From NCBI GenBank assembly GCA_002794775.1, contig NBAY01000029.1, positions 62,001 through 126,000 of the forward strand: a DNA stretch of 64,000 nt. Reading direction: 5' to 3'. The notes under the pieces were generated by a model. The model was not told the origin of the DNA, ran no database searches, and saw only the letters and a program-made list of their open reading frames with translations. Within the stretch, counting starts at the first letter, position 1; each line of letters starts with the position of its first letter. Source of the DNA: Porodaedalea pini. Its lineage: Eukaryota > Basidiomycota > Agaricomycetes > Hymenochaetales > Hymenochaetaceae. Position numbers and translations under genes: made by a program. Below, in pieces: positions 49,053-58,910 of this stretch.

Positions 49053-49904
49053 TGTAGGGGTGCAGACTCTTCTAATCCGAAGGGCGATTCGGGCTACGGC
49101 TCATGATCGACCCAAGGGGGACTGCAGTGACTCGGTATACCAAGAGGGACAACCTAAGTAGAGCGAGGTTCGAGATATGAAGACTTGGCGATACGGATAC
49201 GTGCAGGATCCCAGTTGGACCAAGATTCGGATGGGTAGAATTGGCACTTGTGGCAGCGGCCGAGGGTGTTCGGTGATTGGGTGATGGAGTTCTGAGAGTC
49301 GGTGACAGAGTCGGTGTATACTGTTTTCAGAATGAGAGTCGGGCGAGTAGTGCGTAGTAATGCATGTAGTAGATTGCGGTCTAGAGGTGGAGAGGGGACT
49401 GTCTGTCTCTGTACTTGTCTCGTATCTCCCTGTCTCTGTCCCTCTATGTCTGTCTCTATCTATCTACAAACTACCGCGAATTTATACTAAACTGAAGCAG
49501 AGAAAGCGGTGCAAGACTCGGCCGAGTTTGTGTGAACAGATGTGAAGGTGAGTCGACGATCAACCTGCGTGATGTGCGCAGGCCGATCGTCGCGGAGTGA
49601 TGTTATAGTGCCCAACCTGCTCTCTCATCTCCCACCACTGCACACCTGTATCCCACGTCCTTGTCCTACTCGCCTAAATCCTTCCACCTGTGCCCACGAG
49701 AGTCGATCGTCCATGTGCTGATCGAGTTCATGCGACATCCATCCGTCCGATCGTGTCCATACCAAGAATTAATAATAAAGAGTCGGCCGCCGATTATGAA
49801 TGAATAAATGGTAATGTTTGGTGGCCGGTAAAGGGAGTCAAAGGAGTAGTGTAATTGAAGGGAGAAAGACTCGGCTGGCGCGTAGGCGATGGTTAATCGC
49901 TACA
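49053..49904 (-). repeat. 3' LTR of Element B
   Basis: 852 bp in minus orientation with intact TGTAGCG and CTACA ends. It is of the same family as 46411-47246 but richer in CpG, so younger. A purine stretch (GGGAGA in element sense) precedes it. Its far end cuts Element A gag at CCCGC (49048-49052), the expected target duplication. Confidence 0.88.
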
Positions 49905-50010
49905 TCTCCCAGGGGGCCAGAAAAAAAGGTGTTTGCGGTGTACATGAGAAGTGGTTGAATTGGAAATTAAAGAATGTGTAATGGGCGAGGTTCGGTGCAT
50001 TCTGTGGTAT

Positions 50011-50562
50011 TTAATGGTGCAAAGAAGAAGAAGAAGAGGTTGACGGTTCACCGATCAATGCCGAAATCGCACCCTGGAGTTTCGTTATGTGCGTTATCTG
50101 CTGTGCAACAGTGTCACGGAGGTTCTCCAGTTGGACTGATGGGGCTGGGTGGTGTATGCTGGTCTGGAGGTCCGGGTGCCATGGGATAATCATGATCCGG
50201 ATGAGGTCGTGTGTCACTGCCAAACGTAGACGCTGATTCACTGGCAGTTCCAGGCCTTGATTGACGACATATTTGGTGTGGTTGTTAATCAAGGTCGGTC
50301 GGGGTCGGTACTGGACGTCGATCACCATGTACAGGCGTAGGAAGAACTCGTGCACCTTCATGCCTGGCTCGGCGATTGAGCGCCAGAAGCGCTGGTGAGA
50401 TCCGGAGTGATGTAGGACGTCCTCGAGAGTAGCCTGACGTGAGTGATAGTGTGCGACCGCGAGAGTGAATGATATCGACCAGTTGTGAACCCCGCGTATG
50501 TCATCCGGGCACAGGATTCGGTTGTCATAGAAAAACTCGGCGCTGGTTCGGTCTGAACGCAT
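50011..50562 (-). CDS. Element B accessory ORF 1, unknown function
   Basis: 183 aa, uninterrupted, sense to the element, between the 292-codon ORF and the 3' LTR. The mixed hydrophobic/charged sequence ends in a Ser-rich tail. A possible helical stretch (L-E-N-L-R-D-T-V-A-Q-Q-I-T-H) lies near the C-terminus. I recognise no domain. It has its own ATG and is not fused to the neighbouring ORF. An intact frame here contrasts with the TGA-riddled pol of the same element. Confidence 0.55.
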   Translation of the reverse strand: MRSDRTSAEFFYDNRILCPDDIRGVHNWSISFTLAVAHYHSRQATLEDVLHHSGSHQRFWRSIAEPGMKVHEFFLRLYMVIDVQYRPRPTLINNHTKYVVNQGLELPVNQRLRLAVTHDLIRIMIIPWHPDLQTSIHHPAPSVQLENLRDTVAQQITHITKLQGAISALIGEPSTSSSSSLHH

Positions 50563-50847
50563 GGTCGGTGAAAGGTAGAAGTGAAGAAGAACAGAGCTGA
50601 ATTATTCAAGAGGGGGATATTGTAGAGTGGATGATTCTGAATGAACGGAAAGGAGGGAGTATTTTATAGAGACTCGGGGTTATTAGTTAGTGCGATGTTC
50701 GGTGTAAAAAAATTTTGGCAGAGAGAAAGTAAAAATAAAGAGGGTCGGTGCTTGTTGTCATACGAGACGGGGTTCTTGTTATTAAGGGAAATGGAGGGGT
50801 ACTCTATTTTGCCTAATGTAACATGAGGCGGTTGAATCAGGGGGGTT

Positions 50848-51726
50848 TCAAGAGAAATGCACCAGGTGTTCGGCTTTGGCCTGCCCATTTGTTGTGGCTG
50901 ATCCTTCCTGTGCAACCCTTCCGTACTCGACTGCGAACGTCACATTGAAGTCGTTCCAGGACGTGATCAGGTTCATGTGCTCGCCCAGGCTGATCAGTGC
51001 AATATGTAGCTTGTTTAATTGACCAACTAACTGTGAGAGTAGATGGTGGGCTTTGATGGCTTGTTCCCGAGCGACTTCGGCAAGACGAGCCATCCTGAGC
51101 GCTGTTTCCTGAAGGGCTGACTGTTGTGCTTCGCATGCTGTGCATTCTTGCTCAGCGTCTTCGAGCATCGCTGCGAAGTCGGCCTGCTCGGCTTCTGCAG
51201 AAATTAGCAATTCTCGGGCTTCGTACAGTTGGCTGAGGTATGCTGGCTGGACGTAGGACACCGTTGCTGCAGCGTTAAACCGAGAGAGGGTCAGGGCTGA
51301 TTCATACAAGGTCGCCTTCCTGCTCGCGATCCATCTGAACACTGTGCGGTATACTTCTTTGTATGCGAGTTGCGTGAGGCCCTCATAATCGGGACTGGCT
51401 ATGGCAACTGCGGTACAGAATTGAGACCACGAACCTCTGGCGAGTGCGGGTGACTGTGAGAGTCGCTCTTGTATTTTCGGTGTGCAGAACATGTAGGCCA
51501 CGTAAATCAGAGTCGGGTCTGTGGGCATAAGCTTGTCGAACGCGAACAGTAACTCCACCGCAAACTTGGCAAATGAGGTCGTTACAGGGTCGTATACGAC
51601 TATCTGCGAGACACCCATCGGGCGAGGGTTGGCTAATGCGAGGTCGCCAGGGGTCGGGTTGGGCATACAGCGTGCCATGTCCTTGAGGATGATCGCATGG
51701 GGAGGCGTAATGTCGGTACGTTCCAT
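50848..51726 (-). CDS. Element B accessory ORF 2, helical protein of unknown function
   Basis: 292 aa without interruption, sense to the element. The second half (about residues 165-255) is Ala/Glu/Gln/Leu-rich and strongly helical, likely a coiled coil (A-E-A-E-Q-A-D, E-Q-E-C, A-L-R-M-A-R-L). The first half is globular-looking. No catalytic motif or known family is recognised. A region of about 770 bp separates its ATG from the divergent accessory gene at 52493, so the two could share a promoter. It could be an envelope-free structural or regulatory accessory protein; that is a guess. Confidence 0.6.
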   Translation of the reverse strand: MERTDITPPHAIILKDMARCMPNPTPGDLALANPRPMGVSQIVVYDPVTTSFAKFAVELLFAFDKLMPTDPTLIYVAYMFCTPKIQERLSQSPALARGSWSQFCTAVAIASPDYEGLTQLAYKEVYRTVFRWIASRKATLYESALTLSRFNAAATVSYVQPAYLSQLYEARELLISAEAEQADFAAMLEDAEQECTACEAQQSALQETALRMARLAEVAREQAIKAHHLLSQLVGQLNKLHIALISLGEHMNLITSWNDFNVTFAVEYGRVAQEGSATTNGQAKAEHLVHFS

Positions 51727-52492
51727 TGTGGGCAGGGTTGGGTGTTGTCTCTTTTTCCTTTTTGTCGCTTTCAGTAATGGCGTGTCTTTTTAAGGACAGA
51801 TGCGTTGCCTGAGTCGTTTGTGTGTCTGTTTCGGGAGGACCTCTCTGTATTGGTCATGCCGTCAGTCAGCGGAGTTCGCATTCATTGCGTGCTTCGGGCG
51901 ATTCTTTCGCGTGCTTCAATTCGGTCCTTCGGTGGGTGATTCGTGACAGCAATAGTGTCATTTTCTTGTGGTCAGCGGCTGGTTGATCGGCAAATTTTTG
52001 TCTTTTAGTCCGTTGTTTCGTATTTCATGTGTCTGGTGCCGGTCCGTGTCTCTGTTTGGCTGGTTGTGATTTCGTTTGGTGGTCTTGGCTCGGTGTAGCT
52101 GTTTTCTTTGGTGTTTGCATTCGGTTGAGCATCTGTGTGTTGTGTGCCTCGTGGTTTCTTTTCATTTGGAGTGGCCTCATTGTTGAATGCTGGTGTTCGG
52201 TGTGTACCTGGGTTCATTGTGAGTGATCGGCAGGTTCGTGCTGTATTTGGTGTGGTCTGGATCCACATGTGATTGGCTTTTGAGGTGTGTGATCGTCGAG
52301 GACCGTTTCAGGCGCTTCGGTGATCTTGAAATGACCGGGTTCCACGTCATGCTTCTTGAGTGCGATCACGGCACCTGTTCCAGTCCGGTAACGTGGGGGC
52401 GTGATTCCTGTTGGTAAAGATCGTTGTAGTTTTCGAAATGTGCCCCCCTTTGCTTTTTACTACCACCTCCTCTGTCTCCCTTTACCCATTCG
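51727..52492. promoter_or_regulatory. Divergent spacer between accessory genes of Element B
   Basis: About 770 bp, T/G-rich on the plus strand, with no long frame. It lies between two start codons facing outward, so it is a probable bidirectional promoter. No specific site is recognised. Confidence 0.35.
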
Positions 52493-54585
52493 ATGGACAA
52501 CGCTACGACTCCCGATACCGTCCCGTGCACCCCCGCGTCTCCCAAGGGTGGGGGGGGTTCTTCGACACCGCCACAGGAGAAGTTGGGGGCTAGCAATCAC
52601 ACACCGGCGGCACCTGGTTTTTCGCAGGAAACTGACGACGGCAACTGAGACGTGGGAGGCGCGCTCATCGGTGCAGATCTCCCGCGTCCGTTGCAGCTAC
52701 CGTCGTCCTCATTGGGCGGAGAAGTGGGCGGAGAGGGGGAACCCGCCGGGGAAGTTGGTGTTCCTCCTGCCAAGTCTGTCCTGCCGAGTCTCGCCCAGTG
52801 TGATCCTTTCTCGTCATGTATGGAAGACTTCAACTCGGCTCTCGACAATCTCGAGAAGTCGAGTGAAGAGGCTCACGAGAAAGCGATGGCGTATGTGCGG
52901 GCTACTTGGGTGCGCCGCTTTTTTTTTTTTTTTTTCTTGTTTTTGCTTCTGATACACCTTTTCTAGTGCTCCCTTTCTACCACGTGGGATGGCGTTTCCG
53001 AGCACGCAAAAGCCACCCATATCTCTTTTACCACGATGGACGTCCTTTTGGACGTGTTCCGGACTGAGGCTGAGGAGGCGGTGGAGAATGCGACCAAGGA
53101 GACGCTGCCCAAGCGTCTCCAGTCCCTTATTGCTGAGGAGGAGGAGAAGGTGGCTGAGTGTAAGCGCAAATGCGAGCTCGTTGCTGCCGAGCGTGCGTGC
53201 ACTGCTGCTGAGGCCCAGGAGAGGGTAGAGCGTCGGGCTTGTGAGGATGCCAAGCGTGCCAAACAGGCTGCGGAGGAGGCGCGATTCTGGCTCGAGCATA
53301 CAGATCTCCTGGTGGCCAAACAGGCTCAGGAAAAGGAGGAGTGCACGGCAAAACTGAGGGGCGTGCGTGAGTCGTTGCACGCGCTGTATCCTACAGCGAC
53401 CGACGAGGAGCTCCAGGGCCGACTCCAACGTATGGTCGGTCCTCCTCTGCTGGTTTTGTCTGCGATCCCTTCTGCTCCTACTCATTCGATTCCGTCTCTG
53501 CCACGTCGTGGATCGCGTACGCGTCAGCCTCACCCTTGTCCTGTCCTCACATGTTCGGGAGCAGAAAGTGGGGTGGTCATTTCTCCCACGTTGTTGCCTC
53601 AAGCTGGTTTGGATGCGAGTGCCGTGTCTCGTCGAGGTACTGGTGGGCCCGCCGCGACTTCCGCCTCTCCTTTCCTGGCTGTGCTGGCTGGGACTGTAAA
53701 AACCGATCCTTCGACAGTCGGCGGAAGCACCTCATCCACGAAAATACCGCATGAGGTGACGAAGGTGAACATTCCTTTCTGTACAGATCCTGATCTTCAT
53801 GGTTGACTGTTCCCGTGTAGGTTGGTGGTTTGCGCATGCGTTCTGAGGTGGTGGCAGCTAACGTCCCTCCTATGAAGCCTGGGACAAAGCGAAAGCCGGT
53901 TGTGGTTGAATCCAGCGGCGATGAAGGACCTTCTCGTCCTGGTCCGTCCAAGGTTCTGCGTGCTGTGGGTGCGTCCTCTGCGAGAGATGCGAAGCCTGAA
54001 GAGGCCGTTTCTGATGGCCCGGATCCAGATTTGCTCGGAGGTGGGGTACACCTAGGGTGGACTGTTCAGTTTGCCCTCGCTTGCGACACTTGCATTGTCG
54101 CAGGCGCATCATGCGATGGTGTCCCCAAGAGTTGGCGGTGCACCCGCTGTTCATGGAATAAGGCGCGCTGCATTTTCGAGAGGTTCCGTGGGCAGCGTGG
54201 TGGTACCCAGCTTGCTCCTCTCGCGCTTTCCATGGCGGACCCGATCGGTATCGGCGGCGCAGTCTGGCAGTTCAGGGACGTGCCCGACTACTCAGATGCG
54301 GCTTCCATCGACGTCCTGGTCAGGGTGTTGGCTAGGAATGTCGCCGAGTCTTGCGTGTCGATTCGCGAGCGCCAGGCCACCGTTCGTCGTCGTCTTGAGG
54401 CATATGAGGCTCGTGTCGATGAGCTTACGTGTTGTCTCGGCGAATACGAGGAGGTTGAGGACTGGATGCCGCCTATGCCATTCCTTGACAAGGAATCTTT
54501 CATTAACTATTGGACCATTCAAGAACAGGAGGAGAAGGAAGAAAAGGAAAAGAAGAAGAAGGGAAAAGGGAAGGGTAGAAAGTAG
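52493..54585 (+). pseudogene. Antisense accessory gene of Element B: coiled-coil + Zn2Cys6 protein
   Basis: Three exons join in frame: 52493-52909, 52967-53764 and 53821-54585, for 659 codons. Introns of 57 and 56 bp are GT/AG. Exon 1 carries a single in-frame TGA (52646-52648), compatible with CGA to TGA; otherwise the frame is open. Exon 2 starts with a long charged coiled coil (E-E-E-E-K-V-A-E-C-K-R-K). Exon 3 has C-x2-C-x6-C-x8-C-x2-C-x6-C (about residues 493-522), the exact spacing of fungal Zn2Cys6 DNA-binding clusters, and a Lys/Glu-rich tail. It is transcribed against the element, so splicing would not remove its introns from the element's genomic RNA. Function unknown; possibly a regulator acquired from a host gene. 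Confidence 0.7.
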
Positions 54586-54802
54586 GGTAGTTTTGCTGTT
54601 TGTTATTTATTAAGGGAATTTAGTCTATGGTTGGTACCGCGTTAACTGTGCTTTACGACGGAAGTAAAAGATTCGGCTTTTCCTTCCAGGCTCGGTAGGG
54701 TACTGTTTTTTGTGGATTTCGCGGTTTTGAAGTTTGAGAGTAGGGGTTTACTGTGTGAAAAGAAACGGAATGAGAACAAATATCAAAGAGAATAGCGGGG
54801 TA
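54586..54802. other. Convergent spacer in Element B
   Basis: About 220 bp between the ends of the antisense gene and pol. Nothing recognised. Confidence 0.5.
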
Positions 54803-56705
54803 TCATGATTCGGATTCGGTTCCAGAGTTGGTGTCAAGGATTTCTGTTCGTTGTGGCCTATCCTCGGCACCGAGCTCCTCCCCTTCGATTTTTGAATGTT
54901 TGTTGGCGAGATCATCAAGTTCTGAGTCGGTTTGCTCCACTATCTGGGTGACTGGGGTCGATATGTTTGCTCGGGGGTGGTACGGGATAACTCTGAAGGC
55001 TGCATATCGTAGTGCCGAGACTGCGCCTGTGAGTTCTGCGAGAATGTATGATCCTCCAGTTGTTCAGCGAACAACTACCATCGGTCCGAGGTATTTGGGT
55101 TTGGCTTTCCGGCTTAGTTCTGTGTTGATTCGTGAGTTTCAAACCAGAACTAGGGCTCCAGGGCCAAAGTCGTAGTCTCGGATCGTGTTTTGGTAGTGTT
55201 TTTTGAATTGCTGGATTGATTTGAAGCGAGCACACATGACTGCTGAGTGTACTCGTTTCAAGTCTTCTGGTCAACACTGGAGTGCTCTTGCTCATGCTGC
55301 AAGTAGTTCTGACTGGGATACCTTTGATGTATATACTGGTGACATGTACGTTTGTTCGGCCAAGTCAAATGGAAGGATTGGCTGGACTCCATGGACCATG
55401 TAGTATGGCGAATATCCCGTTGCTTTCTGAATCGTGATCCTCTCCGCCCATATGGCATGGTATGCGTGTTGTGACCATCAGGTTTCATCATTTCCGGCAA
55501 GTTTCATCAGTGTTTCCCTAAGGTCCCTGTGGCACCACTCTACGATTCCGTTTGCTCTCGAGTTATAGGGGGAGATTTGGATATTGTGGACTCCGTATCT
55601 TGCCAACATCTTGATTACTTCGCTGTCAAATGATGGACCATTGTCTGAAACGATCTCGTGTACATAACCCCATTGACATATGATGTCCTGGAAAATGAAG
55701 TTGGCGATTGATCTCGAGTTGTCAGCACATAAGAGTCGGAATTCCGGGTAGCCTGTGAGTGAGTCTCTTGCCTGGACGATATACCTGAATCCCCCTGATT
55801 TGGGCATGAGCATCACATCTATGTGTACCCTGGCGAATAGTGGTGCTGGTGTTGGGACGTTCGGCGGAATCCGTACGTGAGTGAATTGCTGAGTCTGGCA
55901 CAAGTGACATGTCTTCAGGAACCAATGTATGTCAGAACTCATCATGGGCCACCAAAATCGATCGTGGACTCGTAGTTGTACTGAAAAGAATCCTTTGTGT
56001 CCCAGGTCATTGTGTGCTGACTGCATGACTGAGAATCGGCGATCTCGTGCGAGTACGAGTTGGTGCAGTCCTGAGTATTGTTTCCTCCAAAGTTGTCCAT
56101 CTGCGACGAAAAACCGAGTTGCCTTTGTTACAAAGTGTTGAAATTTGTTGTCTGACATGTCTTCTGGTTTCTTTGGGTCACTGAGAAACTCCTTGATTTT
56201 TATCAACTCTTGATCGGCCGATTCTGCTGCAGCTGTCCAAGGAATGGTGGGAGGGTCTGCGGTGGGAGGAATGTCTCCAGTGTATGCTATGAATATGAAG
56301 GCATACTGATTGTCAATCCATTCTTCATAGTTTTCGTCGTCTGGAGGGTCGGCGTCTGCTCACTTTCGCCAACTGAGTCCGTCTGGGCCTGTATGCTGAG
56401 TGCCTGGTACATGGATAATCGTGAAGTGGAACAGTAAGATTCCAGCGATCCACCAATTGATTGTCGTGTTTGGCTGGATATCTGGGTTGTTGATCATGCC
56501 TTTAATGTACTTCGCGTTGACTTCAATGTAGAAGTGGTCCAGTCCTATTAGGTAGATCCATGCATCGTGGAGTGCCCTCATGAGCCCAAACAATTCTACT
56601 TTTGGCTGTGAGTAGTTCTGTTCCCTCTCGTTCCATGTTGCAGACATAAAACGGGCTGGGAATCATTCTCCATTTTCTCCGATCTGTAAGAGAATCGCTC
56701 CATAT
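54803..56705 (-). pseudogene. pol: Element B pol: RNase H end, integrase, C-terminal domain
   Basis: One minus-strand frame runs from the Element 2 junction to the stop at 54803-54805. RNase H: S-Q-P-K-V-E-L-F-G-L and G-P-D-G-L-S. Integrase (55478-56206): H...H...C-H-L-C zinc finger, then H-I-D-V, V-S-D-N-G-P and G-I-V-E-W catalytic segments. The C-terminus has P-K-Y-L-G-P-M-V-V-V-R and Y-A-A-F-R-V-I-P-Y. The frame is interrupted only by TGA codons, at (plus coordinates) 56663, 56360, 55478, 55292, 55271, 55139 and 55064. No chromodomain is seen. Confidence 0.85.
56701..56705. repeat. Target site duplication of Element 2 (left)
   Basis: CATAT, repeated at 62950-62954 directly after the 3' LTR. 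Confidence 0.92.
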
Positions 56706-57118
56706 TGTTAGAACCTGAACTTTCACCTTTTCCTTTATTTTCCCTTTTACCATTTCCTTTATTATATTCGTCCTTTTCATTATATTTACCCATCTTACAC
56801 AATCATTCCCACACTGCCTTCATTCGTTCCATTCCCACTTATTATGTAACATTAGGTAATATAGTCTCGCGGTCGTCGCTATATAAGGTCTCAGGAATCG
56901 CATGAACTCCTTGTTCTGCTTTTCCTCTTACCTCCACGACGACCTAGGTGAGACTCGTCCCCCTTGTATTAGTCTAGTCTTGTATTAATCCTCTTACCTC
57001 CGCGACGACCTAGCCTGAGTAAACGTGTCCCGAGTCTACGCTCGAGTATAGCACGTCCCAGACAACAGTCAGCCGAGGCCTGCCCAGCCCGAGTCGTCTC
57101 CCGGGCTCCCGCCTAACA
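56706..57118 (+). repeat. 5' LTR of Element 2
   Basis: 413 bp. TATATAA at 56880-56886, and the predicted RNA start and self-primer GTTCTGCTTTT at 56913-56923. Confidence 0.95.
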
Positions 57119-57119
57119 T

Positions 57120-57130
57120 AAAAGCAGAAC
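57120..57130 (+). promoter_or_regulatory. Self-priming primer binding site, Element 2
   Basis: AAAAGCAGAAC one base after the LTR, an 11 nt perfect complement of 56913-56923. Identical arrangement to Element 1. Confidence 0.85.
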
Positions 57131-57842
57131 CCCACCCAGGCTCATCCCCAGCGTACGTCGTCGCTGTTGACTCGCCTTCACCCAGTCTAGAAGAACACTC
57201 CCCTCGACGGATTGGACGTGTAAACTCCCTGAACGACAACCCTCAACCCTGCCCGGACGTTTTCAGACGTTCGTGTATTACGTAAACCTACACCCAACAT
57301 TTTCCGACCCTGGCTCTTCGCTTCTCCCTCTGGTGGAGGAACCATCTGACCTGGACGTGGGTAACACACCGTGTACAGTCGTCGACGTCGTTGTCGATTG
57401 TGATCTCGATTACCTCCTTCCGTTTGGTCATCAAACTCGCCGACGAACCTGTCCTTCGTCAGCGTAACGTACATCCGGACAACCAACCCCTACCTGTTCC
57501 CCCCCCGACGTAGTCAAGATAGATCTCACCGAGGAACAACAGCGGGCTTTCCCCTCTTCTTCACGCTACGACGCGGAACGCCAATCATACGTAGCGGACG
57601 ACAGAAACCACGTCACTCATAATCTCTGGTGGAGTGACACTAGGCACGCCTGGTACTCGACTGACCCGTCTTCCGGCGAGCGAACTCGTTGGGCGCCTCG
57701 ACCTCCCCGTGCACCATCATCGCCGACAGTCTCGACATCGTCGGTCGTCCTCCCAAGCGAACCAGGAGGCTATCGTACACCCCGTAGAGACTCATCACCG
57801 CCGACACCCCCTGAGCGCCTGACACATACACCCGTACCAGCA
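57131..57842 (+). other. Leader of Element 2
   Basis: About 710 nt between PBS and gag, Pro/Arg/Ser-coding in places but without a consistent frame. It probably holds the RNA packaging signal. Nothing specific is identified. Confidence 0.5.
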
Positions 57843-58910
57843 ATGGCTGAAGGTTTCACTCAAAGGCAACAACAAGAAATCGCAGCGATCGTAGCTGCCG
57901 CCTTCACCCAAGCAGCAACGAACGCCCCTGCAGCCCAAGCTCCAGCTCCCTCGATTGACGTCGCCCGGCCACGCGAATTCGCTGGCGGCGATGACTACCT
58001 CGACTTCAAGCGCGAAGTCCTACTCTTCGTCTCGGCGAACCCCACGAGGTATCCCTCGTCATCGAGCAAGATCTATGTCGCCCTCTCTTACCTCAAGGGT
58101 GGCAATGCGTCGACGTGGGCGCAAAACTACGTCCAAGAATTCACAACGAATGGCGTCGTAAGCTTTACGGACGACTGGGCCAAGTTCCAGGAACGACTGG
58201 ATGCCTCCTTCGATGATCCGAACAGGAAGGAGAAGGCGCTGAAGAAGTTCTGAGACAAGATCCAGAAGGACCTCTCCACCGACCAGTTCTTCCAGGACCT
58301 TGACGTGATCATCAAGGCAGCAGAGCTAAAGGACGAAGGTGTCATTTGTGACCGCCTGCAACGTGCGATGAACATCGAGGTAGTCCGCGGCGTGTTGAGG
58401 TCGACGCCCGTGCCAACAACGTATGAGGCATGGAAAAAGAAGGCCATTGAGATCGATCGGGGCAAACAGCAGATTCGCGCCATCCAACGAGGTCGTACAT
58501 TGCTGTTCACACCCCGTCCGACGCCGCAACAAGGGCCTCCTGCACGCCGACAGGTAGCAGCCCCGCACGCCGATAAGTGTGACGCGACGGGCGTCACTTT
58601 CGGAGGTGCTGGCCAACCGATGGACGTCTTAATGAATGAGGCGCAACGAAAGCGCGCATGCTGGATTTGCGGCAGACTGGGACACTTTAAGGACAAATGT
58701 CTGCAGGCGAAGCCGATTATCCAGCGTATGTTAGAGCTGATGGCACCGGGCGAGCGCCGCCTCATTGCTGACGAGCTCGGCGCGATGAAGGAGTCGGCAT
58801 TCGAGGAAGTCATGGACACTCGAAGGTCGACGGTGGAGGACTATGTGGAGGGAGAAGACAATGACGAAGAGGTCGTCGACTCGCAGGGTTTTGCGAGTGG
58901 TCAGGCATAG
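57843..58910 (+). pseudogene. gag: Element 2 Gag with one in-frame stop
   Basis: Aligned to Element 1 Gag over its whole length in one frame, 356 codons including the stop. A TGA at 58251-58253 (codon 137) interrupts it, where Element 1 has CAA. The zinc knuckle C-W-I-C-G-R-L-G-H-F-K-D-K-C is intact downstream. The ATG at 57843 begins M-A-E-G-F-T-Q. Without suppression this copy makes only a 136 aa N-terminal piece and no Gag-Pol. Confidence 0.95.

Noticed and set aside
46411..49904. One DNA transposon with 0.85 kb terminal inverted repeats
   Set aside because: The left copy is followed by a PBS and gag and the right one is preceded by a purine tract. Both have TG...CA ends. They are LTRs of two oppositely oriented elements, not TIRs.
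52814..53602. 262-codon minus-strand ORF opposite the coiled-coil gene
   Set aside because: A shadow of the plus-strand exons. Its translation is Arg/Ser/Thr-rich and lacks motifs, whereas the plus strand splices into one frame.
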